A stretch of DNA of 64,000 nt from Planktothrix sp. FACHB-1365. Lineage in GTDB: Bacteria > Cyanobacteriota > Cyanobacteriia > Cyanobacteriales > Microcoleaceae. Positions 17,419-25,801 of the stretch are shown here, in pieces (position 1 is the stretch's first letter; every line of letters starts with the position of its first letter). Under the pieces are notes generated by a model. The model saw only the letters and a list, made by a program, of their open reading frames with translations, was not told where the DNA came from and ran no database searches. A program made the translations under genes and the position numbers. The stretch covers positions 310,001 through 374,000 of the forward strand of contig NZ_JACJSC010000001.1 of assembly GCF_014697575.1 (NCBI RefSeq), given 5' to 3'.

Positions 17419-18222
17419 GTGCCTGTTCAGGAATACGCAGAATTTGTCAGAGAAGCAAAACCAGATTGGTATCCTATTCCTCAAGATTTTATTCCCATTC
17501 CCAAAATGACTGTAGAGGAACAGGAACAATGTTTTTTGAAAACAATGGATATGAATTTACGTTATCATGAAGGTGATTATGTGCCAGTAGTTCATATTAG
17601 TAACTTTTTAGGGCAGTATATAGAAGAAATTATTAATCATCAATTTTTATCTGAAAAACCTTATATTGCTTTAGGGGGAATTGTCCCTAATTTGCTGCGT
17701 GCGTCTAAAGCCATTTCTTATAAAACGATCATAGATAATCTAATTCACTTTAGACAAAAATTTGCAGATAAAAAGCTACATATTTTTGGTATTGGAGGAA
17801 CAGCAACTTTACATATTGCTGCATTACTAGGGATTAATTCTGTTGATTCTAGTGGCTGGCGAAACCGTGCCGCCAGAGGCTTAATACAACTCCCAGGTAC
17901 AGGCGATCGCATCGTGGCTGAGTTAGGCAACTGGCGAGGGAGAACAATTAGTCAAGAAGAAAAAAATAAACTCAAAGAGTGTCAATGTCCTGCTTGTCAA
18001 AAATATGGTTTAAAAGGCTTAAAAGCTAGTGGAGGTGATGGATTTTATAATCGAGCTACTCATAACTTATGGGTACTTTTAGAAGAAGCAAGACAAATCG
18101 AAGAACATCTGAATGTAATTGGAGATTATGAAACTTGGTATTTAGAACACCTAGACAATACTACTTATCGACCTTTAATCCATAAACTTCTGCAAGAAAT
18201 TAGTCAAACTTCACTAAATTAG
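17419..18222 (+). CDS. Queuine/7-deazaguanine transglycosylase (TGT/DpdA)-like protein, apparently 5'-truncated
   Basis: 267 aa from a GTG start. TGT-family features: ALGGIVPNLL near 84-92, HIFGIGGTATLHIAALLGI near 121-139, VDSSGWRNRAARG with D143 where TGT enzymes have the nucleophile aspartate (FDxxxPTRxARxG-like), and a zinc site C188-x-C190-x2-C193 plus H215 (KECQCPACQ ... RATHNLW). The N-terminal part that should carry the DSGGF-type motif and second catalytic aspartate is absent: the frame is open only from 17404, after a stop at 17401. A short reading frame at 17352 (MNYKKWFFKAGYDKLI) may be the detached N-terminus. DNA-directed relatives (DpdA) insert preQ0 into DNA, while tRNA enzymes make queuosine or archaeosine; context favours the DNA type, but this is inference. 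Probably inactive as it stands. Confidence 0.72.
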   Translation: MPVQEYAEFVREAKPDWYPIPQDFIPIPKMTVEEQEQCFLKTMDMNLRYHEGDYVPVVHISNFLGQYIEEIINHQFLSEKPYIALGGIVPNLLRASKAISYKTIIDNLIHFRQKFADKKLHIFGIGGTATLHIAALLGINSVDSSGWRNRAARGLIQLPGTGDRIVAELGNWRGRTISQEEKNKLKECQCPACQKYGLKGLKASGGDGFYNRATHNLWVLLEEARQIEEHLNVIGDYETWYLEHLDNTTYRPLIHKLLQEISQTSLN

Positions 18223-18249
18223 ATTGACTACTTAGAATTAGAATTACTA

Positions 18250-18414
18250 TTAGAAAAAGTTTTAGCAACTGGATTAGAATTCCAGTTTGTTTTAGCAGGT
18301 TCTAATCCTCAAGATCCCGAATATGAAACTAAAATTAAACAACAGATTCAAAGTTCTGCCTTAACTTATTATAGTTGGGATGCGATCGCACAACAAATGA
18401 TTCAAGCGTATCAA
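18250..18414 (+). pseudogene. Remnant of a duplicated glycosyltransferase 3' end
   Basis: 18250-18357 matches 14486-14593 of the upstream GT4 gene with only a few changes (108 bp each). 18358-18414 matches 14900-14956 (57 bp each). The 306 bp between these blocks in the intact gene are missing, an in-frame deletion of 102 codons. There is no start codon; the frame runs from the stop of the TGT-like gene to a TAG at 18427. It marks the right edge of the accessory island. Confidence 0.88.
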
Positions 18415-18719
18415 AGAATAAGGAGATAGGGGTAATTAAACATTAAAAACAAACTTGTTATTATTTCTTTTTTATCACTTTCAGGAAAAAGCCTGATTTC
18501 CCCTAGGCTCAAAGCGTGTAATTTCAACCCTCTACCCCTGAAATGGCTAAAGACAGTCACAGCTTACGGACTCTTCTTTCAACCCTCTCAACAAACACCT
18601 ATTTAAAATTTCTTTACAAAACCGAAGGCTGTGATAGTATCTGGATGGATTTACATCCAGAGAATAGCTACTCAGCTAGAATTTCTGGGGTGAAAGAGAA
18701 TCGAGGAGTGCAAAATAGG

Positions 18720-19787
18720 ATGCCCGTCGGATATTCGACTGCTATAACTGGGAGAAATCATCCTGACCCTATCCGAGTTGGTGTGATTGGGGTCGGTAAT
18801 ATGGGCCAGCATCATACCCGTGTCTTGAGTATGCTCAAAGACGTGGAACTCGTTGGAGTTGCTGATGTTAATGTTGAACGAGGGCTTGATACTGCAAGCA
18901 AGTACCGCGTTCGATTTTTTGAAGATTATCGAGATCTTTTGGCTTTGGTGGATGCCGTGTGTATTGCGGTTCCCACTCGTTTACACTATCCTGTGGGCAT
19001 GGCTTGTTTACAAGCAGGGGTTCATGTTTTGATTGAAAAACCCATTGCTGCGAGTATTAGCGAAGCGGAATTATTAGTGAATGCGGCGGCTGATTATCAA
19101 CGGATTTTACAAGTGGGTCATATTGAACGGTTTAATCCGGCTTTTCAAGAATTCAGTAAAGTCTTAAAAACGGAAGAAGTTTTAGCCTTAGAAGCGCGTC
19201 GCATGAGTCCCTATTCTAACCGAGCCAATGATGTTTCGGTGGTGTTAGACTTAATGATTCATGATATTGATTTAATGTTGGATTTGGTGAACGCTTCCGT
19301 TGTTAAATTAACCGCCAGTGGCAGCCGCGCTTCCGACTCTGGCTATTTAGATTATGTCACGGCTACCCTGGGTTTTGCCAATGGCGTTGTCGCCACTTTA
19401 ATTAGTAGTAAAGTTACCCATCGCAAATTGCGTTCTATTGTTGCCCATTGTAAAAATTCTTTAACAGAAGCTGATTTTCTCAATAATGAAATTTTAATTC
19501 ATCGGCAAACAACTGCGAATTATATCACGGATTATGGTCAAGTTCTCTATCGTCAAGATGGATTAATTGAAAAAGTTTATACCAGTAATATTGAACCCCT
19601 ACACGCAGAATTAGAACATTTTGTGAGTTGTGTTCGGGGTGGAAATCAACCTTCCGTTGGTGGCGAACAAGCTTTAAAAGCGTTACGTTTAGCCAGTTTA
19701 ATTGAACAAATGGCTTTAGATGGTAAAGCTTGGAATTTAGCAGAAACCGAATCAGTTATCAGTCATCAGTTATCAGTCATCAGTTAA
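18720..19787 (+). CDS. Gfo/Idh/MocA family oxidoreductase
   Basis: NAD(P)-dependent sugar-type dehydrogenase, 355 aa from the ATG at 18720. An ATG at 18543 would add 59 residues of unrelated sequence, and only 18720 has a GAGGAG about 11 bp upstream. The Rossmann motif is GVIGVGNMGQHH, the cofactor acidic residue lies in VELVGVADVN, and the family lysine is in the EKP of VLIEKPIA. The C-terminal alpha/beta domain contains HIERFNP and DLMIHDIDLMLDLV. The last dozen residues (SVISHQLSVIS) come from an intergenic tandem repeat read as codons, so the natural C-terminus was probably shorter. The substrate is unknown; UDP-sugar or inositol-type sugars are common for this branch. Confidence 0.82.
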   Translation: MPVGYSTAITGRNHPDPIRVGVIGVGNMGQHHTRVLSMLKDVELVGVADVNVERGLDTASKYRVRFFEDYRDLLALVDAVCIAVPTRLHYPVGMACLQAGVHVLIEKPIAASISEAELLVNAAADYQRILQVGHIERFNPAFQEFSKVLKTEEVLALEARRMSPYSNRANDVSVVLDLMIHDIDLMLDLVNASVVKLTASGSRASDSGYLDYVTATLGFANGVVATLISSKVTHRKLRSIVAHCKNSLTEADFLNNEILIHRQTTANYITDYGQVLYRQDGLIEKVYTSNIEPLHAELEHFVSCVRGGNQPSVGGEQALKALRLASLIEQMALDGKAWNLAETESVISHQLSVIS

Positions 19788-19855
19788 GAGTTAAGAGTTA
19801 ATAACTGATTTTTTCACTGAGAACTGTTAACTGTTAACTGATAACTGATAATTTC
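19751..19855. repeat. Short tandem repeats (CAGTTATCAGT / GTTAACTGATAACTG)
   Basis: Tandem heptamer-like units CAGTTAT, CAGTCAT, GTTAAGA and TAACTGA run from the end of the oxidoreductase gene, through the 26-bp gap, into the end of the convergent hydrolase gene. Both reading frames end inside the repeat. The plus and minus halves are complementary, so the stretch could also fold and terminate both transcripts. Confidence 0.75.
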
Positions 19856-20752
19856 ACTGACTAATTGATTGCCTGAAGGACTGAGGTGGATATGATCTCG
19901 ATACAAACTTGGGGGTTGTGCAGTTTCTTTAAATAAAGGCAAAAAATCAATATAAATCCAATTTTGATCTTGGGTTAATTGGGTGAATCGTTGACGCGCT
20001 TTAATTTCATAATCCCGTGATCCGGGTTCTTCAACTTCTCGTAATAACGGTGTCATAGCTAATATAAAATTAGCGTGATTTTCAGTAGCGATCGCTTGAA
20101 TTTTTTGGATTTTCTCTAAATTATAGGCGACTGGATCAAAAGGTTGAGGTTGTTGGGCTGGAGGAATAGGTTCAGACCGTTTTAAATAGCGGTTAAACAC
20201 TTCGATTAAAGCTAAATAAGGTTTTGTATGGGGATAGTTGCGATCGCGTCCTACAACCCCAGAATTTGGGGGCTGAGTAAATAAATCATCGGTATTGAGC
20301 AACAACACAATCACCTCTGACCCAAAGGTTCCAAACCGTTGCAAATAGGCGAGTTGATTGGGTGGCCCCCAGGAATTGGCAGCAATATTCAAAACTTCCC
20401 AATTGTCCCGGTTTCCCATCCGGGCTTGCAGTTGTTGGCGAATCAACGCCGACAGGGTTTGAGATTGGTCTGTCCACCATCCCCCATTGACCAAGGAGTC
20501 TCCCAAGAGTAGAACTCGCCGGGTTTCCGGGGAAGGGAGGGGAGTAATCGGGGCACTTCGCATCGAATACTGATTAATTTCAATGCGGTTGCCATAACGG
20601 CGGGTTTGTTGATTCGGGGCTAATAAATAACCGATTTCCGTATCTCCCAAGTAAAGCACCGGAGAACCGAACCCAAAACCAATCCGTAGACTGATCTCAA
20701 CTAAAATTAAAATCCCAAACAGAACGCTCAACAGAACTAGGGCAATTTTCAC
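19814..20752 (-). CDS. SGNH/GDSL-type hydrolase, membrane-anchored
   Basis: 312 aa. An N-terminal hydrophobic helix (MKIALVLLSVLFGILILVEI) suggests a signal anchor with the enzyme outside the inner membrane. The catalytic serine lies in LLGDSLVNGG (GDS block) and the Asp/His pair in YRDHIHLSPSGNQLV (DxxH block) near the end. Such proteins act as esterases, lipases or polysaccharide O-acetyl hydrolases. The last residues (ISYQLTVNSSQ) fall in the tandem repeat, so the C-terminus may be extended. It converges with the oxidoreductase; no operon partner. Confidence 0.78.
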   Translation of the reverse strand: MKIALVLLSVLFGILILVEISLRIGFGFGSPVLYLGDTEIGYLLAPNQQTRRYGNRIEINQYSMRSAPITPLPSPETRRVLLLGDSLVNGGWWTDQSQTLSALIRQQLQARMGNRDNWEVLNIAANSWGPPNQLAYLQRFGTFGSEVIVLLLNTDDLFTQPPNSGVVGRDRNYPHTKPYLALIEVFNRYLKRSEPIPPAQQPQPFDPVAYNLEKIQKIQAIATENHANFILAMTPLLREVEEPGSRDYEIKARQRFTQLTQDQNWIYIDFLPLFKETAQPPSLYRDHIHLSPSGNQLVSEIISYQLTVNSSQ

Positions 20753-20883
20753 CCCTCTACCTCCACACTTTAACGATAAAATTCTAAAATGTACTGTCTT
20801 TATTCATTTTGAGACTCACCATCCTCTGCTTGTACTCTGCATAGAGGTAAAGCTGCAAAATTTTGGGGGTCATAGGTAAATCT

Positions 20884-21747
20884 GTGGACTTAGATCAAAT
20901 CTTTAAAACTCCAAATCCTATCATCGGTGTTGTACACCTGTTGCCTTTACCGACCTCTCCCCGTTGGGGAGGGAATCTCAAAACGGTCATTGACCGGGCT
21001 GAACAGGAGGCAACGGCTCTCGCTTCAGGCGGGGTCAATGGCATTATCGTTGAGAATTTTTTTGATGCCCCCTTTGCCAAAGATCAAGTTGACCCGGCCG
21101 TTGTCAGTGCCATGACCTTAATTGTGCAGCGAATTATGAACTTAGTAACGCTGCCCATTGGGATTAACGTCCTGCGGAATGATGCTCAAAGCTCCTTAGC
21201 GATTGCAGCCTGTGCAGGTGCTCAGTTTATCCGCGTGAATGTATTGAACGGGGTCATGGCGACAGATCAAGGCATTATTGAAGGTCACGCCCATAAACTT
21301 TTACGCTATCGGCGAGAATTAGGCTGCGATGTCAAAATCTTAGCGGATGTTTTAGTTAAACATGGTCGCCCTTTAGGATCTCCTAACTTAACTACGGCTG
21401 TCCAAGAAACCATTGAACGGGCCTTGGCCGATGGGGTGATTCTATCCGGTTGGTCTACCGGGAGTCCCCCCAGTTTAGAAGACTTAGAACTCGCTAGTGC
21501 TGCTGCGATGGGAACCCCTGTTTTTATTGGCAGTGGTGCAAGTTGGGAAAATGTGGGAACCCTAATGCAAGCAGCCGATGGCGTGATTGTGTCCAGTTCT
21601 CTGAAACGCCATGGACGCATTCATCAACCCATTGATCCCAGTCGAGTCAGTCAGTTTGTGGAAACCACTCGGCGCAGTTTAGAAGCCCATGCTTCATCTT
21701 CCCCTTGGACGAAAGACAGCCCAACACCCGTCATCAGTAATCCGTAA
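20884..21747 (+). CDS. btpA: Photosystem I biogenesis protein BtpA
   Basis: BtpA/SgcQ family TIM-barrel-like protein, needed in Synechocystis for stable accumulation of photosystem I reaction-centre proteins, attached to the thylakoid membrane on the cytoplasmic side. I place the start at GTG 20884 because the protein then begins with the family N-terminus (DLDQIFKTPNPIIGVVHLLP); a TTG at 20863 would add only MGVIGKS. Recognisable blocks: PLPTSPRWGG, GVNGIIVENFFDAPF, LPIGINVLRND, IRVNVLNGVMATDQG and VIVSSSLKRHG. Length about 287 aa. The next gene, also plus, is a VKOR-type thiol oxidase, another factor linked to photosystem assembly. Confidence 0.9.
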   Translation: MDLDQIFKTPNPIIGVVHLLPLPTSPRWGGNLKTVIDRAEQEATALASGGVNGIIVENFFDAPFAKDQVDPAVVSAMTLIVQRIMNLVTLPIGINVLRNDAQSSLAIAACAGAQFIRVNVLNGVMATDQGIIEGHAHKLLRYRRELGCDVKILADVLVKHGRPLGSPNLTTAVQETIERALADGVILSGWSTGSPPSLEDLELASAAAMGTPVFIGSGASWENVGTLMQAADGVIVSSSLKRHGRIHQPIDPSRVSQFVETTRRSLEAHASSSPWTKDSPTPVISNP

Positions 21748-21820
21748 GATCCTAGGTAGACGTGTCTGGGCGCGTCTGTATAAGTTAACAGTTAGAAGTT
21801 AATCAACCGATGGGTCTTGA

Positions 21821-21924
21821 TTTTTGACTGATGACTGATGGCTGTAACTCATTACTGATGACTGATTACCGATTACGGATTAGCTCTTACACTGATTACT
21901 GATGACTGACAACTGATAACTGAT
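21821..21924. repeat. Short tandem repeats (ACTGATGACTGAT...)
   Basis: Units such as GACTGAT, TACTGAT and GATTACC repeat from about 21821 to 21924 between btpA and the VKOR gene. Same general type as at 6091, 19751 and 34951. No coding signal. Confidence 0.75.
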
Positions 21925-21926
21925 TT

Positions 21927-22847
21927 ATGCGCGGACGTTCTACTCCTTGGATTCATCTTTGGTCACGCAGGATGATTGCGGTTATTGCAATCGTGGGTGT
22001 GATCGAAAATATTTATTTAACCGCAATTAAGCTGATGGGGGGGACGGCGGTTTGTCCCACTTCCGGTTGTGATGAAGCACTCAATAGTCCTTATGCAACG
22101 GTCTTGGGTTTACCCCTAACTTTATTTGGACTTTTAGCTTATACAACGGTTCTGATTCTAGCCCTCGCTCCTCTCAGCATCAACCCGGTCACTGAAAAAT
22201 CCCGTCGCCAGAAGTTGGAAACTCAGACTGGGTTTGGGCTATTCCTCGTCACCACCGCAATGGTGTGTTTTAGCAGTTACTTAATGTATCTGCTGTTTTT
22301 TCAACTTCAAGCGGTTTGCCCTTACTGTATTGCTTCAGCCCTTTTCTGTGTCAGTTTATTTGTTCTGACCCTAATTGGCCAGACCTGGGAGGATGTAGGT
22401 CAGCTTTGGTTATCCGGTTTGGGGGTTGCCATGATTACAGGAATTGTAGCCCTGGGTTTATACAATAGTGTTAATGTTGCCAATCTCCCTGCGTCTGGCG
22501 ATGACAGTCAAGGACAAGTCGGGTTAGCCATTACAACGACATCAGGGCCAGCAGAAATTGCCTTAGCTCGTCACTTAACTCAAATCGGCGTGAAGGAGTA
22601 TGGTGCCTATTGGTGTTCCCACTGTTATGATCAAAAGCAACTGTTTGGCAAGGAAGCGTTTGCTATCATTAATTATGTGGAATGTGATGCTAACGGTAAA
22701 AATCCTCAAACCCAACTTTGCCAAGAAGTGGGGATTAAAGGGTTCCCAACGTGGGAAATTAAAGGGGAATTTTACCCCGGAATTCAACCCTTAAGAAAAT
22801 TAGCTGAATTATCAAATTATCAGGGACAACAAAACTTTAAGTTTTGA
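21927..22847 (+). CDS. Vitamin K epoxide reductase (VKOR)-thioredoxin fusion
   Basis: 306 aa. Four to five membrane helices of the VKOR domain span about residues 15-180. It has the loop cysteines C43 and C48 (AVCPTSGCDEAL) and the active-site pair C131-x2-C134 (QAVCPYCIAS). A fused C-terminal thioredoxin-like domain carries C230-x2-C233 (YWCSHCYDQ) and the cis-proline region GIKGFPTWEI. This is the cyanobacterial and plastid (LTO1-type) layout: the enzyme makes disulfides in lumenal or periplasmic proteins and passes electrons to quinone. It is downstream of btpA after a tandem-repeat gap, so co-regulation is possible but not shown. Confidence 0.92.
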   Translation: MRGRSTPWIHLWSRRMIAVIAIVGVIENIYLTAIKLMGGTAVCPTSGCDEALNSPYATVLGLPLTLFGLLAYTTVLILALAPLSINPVTEKSRRQKLETQTGFGLFLVTTAMVCFSSYLMYLLFFQLQAVCPYCIASALFCVSLFVLTLIGQTWEDVGQLWLSGLGVAMITGIVALGLYNSVNVANLPASGDDSQGQVGLAITTTSGPAEIALARHLTQIGVKEYGAYWCSHCYDQKQLFGKEAFAIINYVECDANGKNPQTQLCQEVGIKGFPTWEIKGEFYPGIQPLRKLAELSNYQGQQNFKF

Positions 22848-22898
22848 TCAAGATTAAGCATCGAGTTGGGTAGGTTGTTAATCGGGATCTGGCAGACC

Positions 22899-22924
22899 AG
22901 GGATAGATTTCAAAACCTATCCCT
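22899..22924 (+). terminator. Hairpin downstream of the VKOR gene
   Basis: AGGGATAG (22899-22906), 10-nt loop, CTATCCCT (22917-22924), followed by ATTTAAAG. Good stem but a weak T-tract. The rest of the 314-bp gap to 23161 shows no gene. Confidence 0.55.
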
Positions 22925-23161
22925 ATTTAAAGATTGATAACGGTTGATCACTGAGAACTTTTGGGACGAATTCGTTCTGTGTCTTTTCTACATCGCATCT
23001 TCTTGGACGGAGGCGTTAGGCTAATGTTGATTCAGAAATGAAGTCAACATCTAACAGACTCCTCGGTTTAATTTTAGTTTTAATTGTAAATAGATTACCC
23101 TGCAATTACGGTGAATGGGCATTAACTTTAATACAATACAGAAACAGGATGGTTTCATTAG

Positions 23162-25324
23162 ATGTTGAAGAGATTTAAGGGTTCTCGTCGTCAAGTTATC
23201 CCGGCTTTAAAACGGTGGTTATCTCATGAAGGTCGAGTCTTAGCAACTTCTTCTAGTGTGGCAGGAGTTGTGCTTCTAATTCGATTTTTAGGCGTATTAC
23301 AACCCTCAGAATGGGCTTTGTTTGATCAATATTTTCGTTGGCGTCCCCTAGAACCTATTGATGAGCGAATTGTTATTATTGGCATTGATGAACAAGATTT
23401 ACAAAAATATGGATTTCCCACTTCTGATGGCATTCTTGCTCAACTTTTAGAAAAAGTTAATGCAGCTAAACCCAGAGCTATTGGTTTAGATATTTATCGA
23501 GATTTACCCATCGAACCCGGACAAGCAGAATTAGAAAAAGCTTTTAAAACAATTCCTAATTTAATTGGGATTGAATTATTAGAAACTGACCGAAAAGATG
23601 GAGTTCGCCCTCCTGAAATTTTAAAAGATAAAAAAGAAATTGGGTTTAATAATTTAGCACGAGATGCTGATGGAAAAGTCCGAAGAGGTTTATTATATAG
23701 TGATACTGAAGATGGAGAAACTCACACCAGTTTTGCATTGAAGTTGGCTTTAATTTATCTCAAATATCAGGGCATTAAAGAAGAGTCTTATTCTCCAGAC
23801 TCTAATGAGTTAAAACTAAAAAATACGGTATTTAATCGGTTTAAACCCAACGATGGCTCTTACATCAGAGCTAATGATAGAGGTTATCAATTTTTAGTCA
23901 ACCTCCGAGGGCCATCGGGAACTTTTCCCAGTATTCCCATGCGAGATATTTTAGAAAATCGTGTCTCTCCTGATGTGATTAAAAATCGGATTGTAATTAT
24001 TGGTTCTAAGGCGGCTAGTATTAAAGATTTTGAATTAACGTCTTATAGTGATGGGGTTTTTAAAGCCTCCGCACCCATTTATGGGGTAGAATTGCAAGCT
24101 CAATTAGTGAGTCAAATTATTAGTTCTGTTTTAGACGGTCGAACGTTAATTAAAGTCTGGCCTGAACCGTTAGAATGGCTGTGGATTTTCGGGTGGTCTT
24201 GGGTGGGTGCAACCTTAAGTTGGAAATTACAATCCCCTCGTCGTTCTGTGGGTTTAATTATGTTAATGACTATCGGAATAACGGGAGCTACTTACCTCGC
24301 TTTTCTAGGGGGTTGGTGGATTCCTGTGATTCCTGCTAATCTGGCTTTAGTGGGGTCTGCGGGGGTGATTATTGCCCATTTTGCTCATTTACAAGGACAG
24401 TTAAAACGCTCTACGGAATTTTTACAAAGTATTATTAATACCATTCCCGACCCCATTTTTGTTAAGAATAAAGATCATGAAAAATTGGTCTTGAATCAAG
24501 CCTATTGTAAATTTGTGGGTTATCCTTTAAATGTATTAATGGAGAAAAGTGATGAAGAACTTTTTCCTAAATATGAAGCAGAACTCTTCCGTCAACAAGA
24601 TGAACTGGCATTTCATACCACTTGGGAGCAGGAAAATGAAGAACAATTAACCGATGCTCATGGTATTACTCATTATATTGCAACGAAGCGATCGCTACAC
24701 CGAGATGCGGCGGGAAATTTATTTTTAGTGGGGGTGATTCGGGATATTACAGAACGCAAATTGTTAGAAGACAATTTAAAACAAATTGCCGCTGAACTGA
24801 AACGCTCAAATGCTGAATTGCGAGTTTCCGCCGAACATGACCCCCTCACAGGACTTCCCAACCGTACCTTATTTAATGAACGCTTAAGCCAATCCTTAGA
24901 ATGGGCCGAAAGTCAAAATCGTTTAGTCGCCCTGTTATTTTTGGACTTAAACGACTTTAAGGATGTCAACGATAATCAAGGACATCATATTGGAGACTTA
25001 CTGCTCAAAACCGTTGCGAACCGACTTAAGGGGTGTTTACGGGGAAGTGATACCGTCTCCCGCTTAGGAGGAGATGAGTTTACCGTTATTCTTCCCGGAA
25101 TTCCCAGCAAGTCCGATGCGGCTAGAGTCGCCCAAAAAATCCTCGATACCATTACTCAAGAAACCGTCTTAGAAGGACATCATCTCATCATTACCACCAG
25201 TATAGGGATTAGTTTTTATCCAACGGATACTCAAGATCTCGAAACCCTGATTAAGTTAGCGGATACTGCCATGTATCGAGCCAAGAGCAGTGGAAAAAAT
25301 TTGTATGAGTTTGCGAATCTCTAG
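23162..25324 (+). CDS. CHASE2-PAS-GGDEF membrane diguanylate cyclase
   Basis: 720 aa signalling protein. A short N-terminal membrane helix comes first (about 32-50). An extracytoplasmic CHASE2 sensor domain follows (about 55-335; FDQYFRWRP, IVIIGIDEQDL, RAIGLDIYRDLP, VIIGSKAASIKD). Then come three membrane helices (about 340-410), a PAS domain (about 415-540; IINTIPDPIFVKNKDHEKL, ending with the PAC-type VIRDITERK), and a C-terminal GGDEF domain. The catalytic GGDEF is intact at residues 636-640. An RGSD inhibitory c-di-GMP site sits five residues before it, so the enzyme is probably active and feedback controlled. No EAL domain. The gene stands alone. Confidence 0.92.
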   Translation: MLKRFKGSRRQVIPALKRWLSHEGRVLATSSSVAGVVLLIRFLGVLQPSEWALFDQYFRWRPLEPIDERIVIIGIDEQDLQKYGFPTSDGILAQLLEKVNAAKPRAIGLDIYRDLPIEPGQAELEKAFKTIPNLIGIELLETDRKDGVRPPEILKDKKEIGFNNLARDADGKVRRGLLYSDTEDGETHTSFALKLALIYLKYQGIKEESYSPDSNELKLKNTVFNRFKPNDGSYIRANDRGYQFLVNLRGPSGTFPSIPMRDILENRVSPDVIKNRIVIIGSKAASIKDFELTSYSDGVFKASAPIYGVELQAQLVSQIISSVLDGRTLIKVWPEPLEWLWIFGWSWVGATLSWKLQSPRRSVGLIMLMTIGITGATYLAFLGGWWIPVIPANLALVGSAGVIIAHFAHLQGQLKRSTEFLQSIINTIPDPIFVKNKDHEKLVLNQAYCKFVGYPLNVLMEKSDEELFPKYEAELFRQQDELAFHTTWEQENEEQLTDAHGITHYIATKRSLHRDAAGNLFLVGVIRDITERKLLEDNLKQIAAELKRSNAELRVSAEHDPLTGLPNRTLFNERLSQSLEWAESQNRLVALLFLDLNDFKDVNDNQGHHIGDLLLKTVANRLKGCLRGSDTVSRLGGDEFTVILPGIPSKSDAARVAQKILDTITQETVLEGHHLIITTSIGISFYPTDTQDLETLIKLADTAMYRAKSSGKNLYEFANL

Positions 25325-25582
25325 GCTAACTCCAACTGTATATCTACAGAGGATTTCCCTGACAGTTTTATGTTAAATTATAAAAATATTTTATAAAAAT
25401 TGTAATGATTTTTAATCATAGACTTTACATCTGGGGGAATAAGGCAGATTGTCAACAACTCTCCCCGAATACTCAGTGTAAATACGGAATATAATTGATA
25501 TACTTGAACCATTAAGGCAGTTTTGTTATCGTTGGCTGCCCTGGTTGAAAGATTAAAGGTTTAATTAGGGGGTAAAACGATT

Positions 25583-25801
25583 GTGGTTTCTAGCCTAACA
25601 CTCAAAATATTGGCAGGGGTTTGCTGTTTGCCCTTAAGTGTTGCCTTGCTTTTTGCTCTCATCCTTAAGTTTGGGCCAGCTAACCCGCTTAATCTTTCTC
25701 AATTTCATCATTTTTGGACTCCCTCAGATTTAATTTGTGAGTATGTTCCGCCTAAAACGGGAAAACCCCCGGATGGGGATGGTTCTGGCTCACGAACTTA
25801 A
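25583..25801 (+). CDS. Small membrane or secreted protein with a Pro/Gly-rich tail
   Basis: 72 aa from a GTG. A hydrophobic N-terminal segment (residues 7-30, ILAGVCCLPLSVALLFALIL) is followed by a short linker and the tail YVPPKTGKPPDGDGSGSRT. Tails of the form PP..G.P....G.GSR recur in small cyanobacterial exported proteins, which argues this is a real gene. The stop overlaps the end of the convergent nadB by 4 bp. It lies 258 bp after the CHASE2 gene in the same direction. Function unknown. An overlapping frame at 25737-25955 is antisense to nadB and is not supported. Confidence 0.5.
   Translation: MVSSLTLKILAGVCCLPLSVALLFALILKFGPANPLNLSQFHHFWTPSDLICEYVPPKTGKPPDGDGSGSRT

Noticed and set aside
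17352-17570. Separate 72-aa gene before the TGT-like gene
   Set aside because: Most of it overlaps the TGT-like frame in another phase; only its first 15-20 residues might be a displaced N-terminus.
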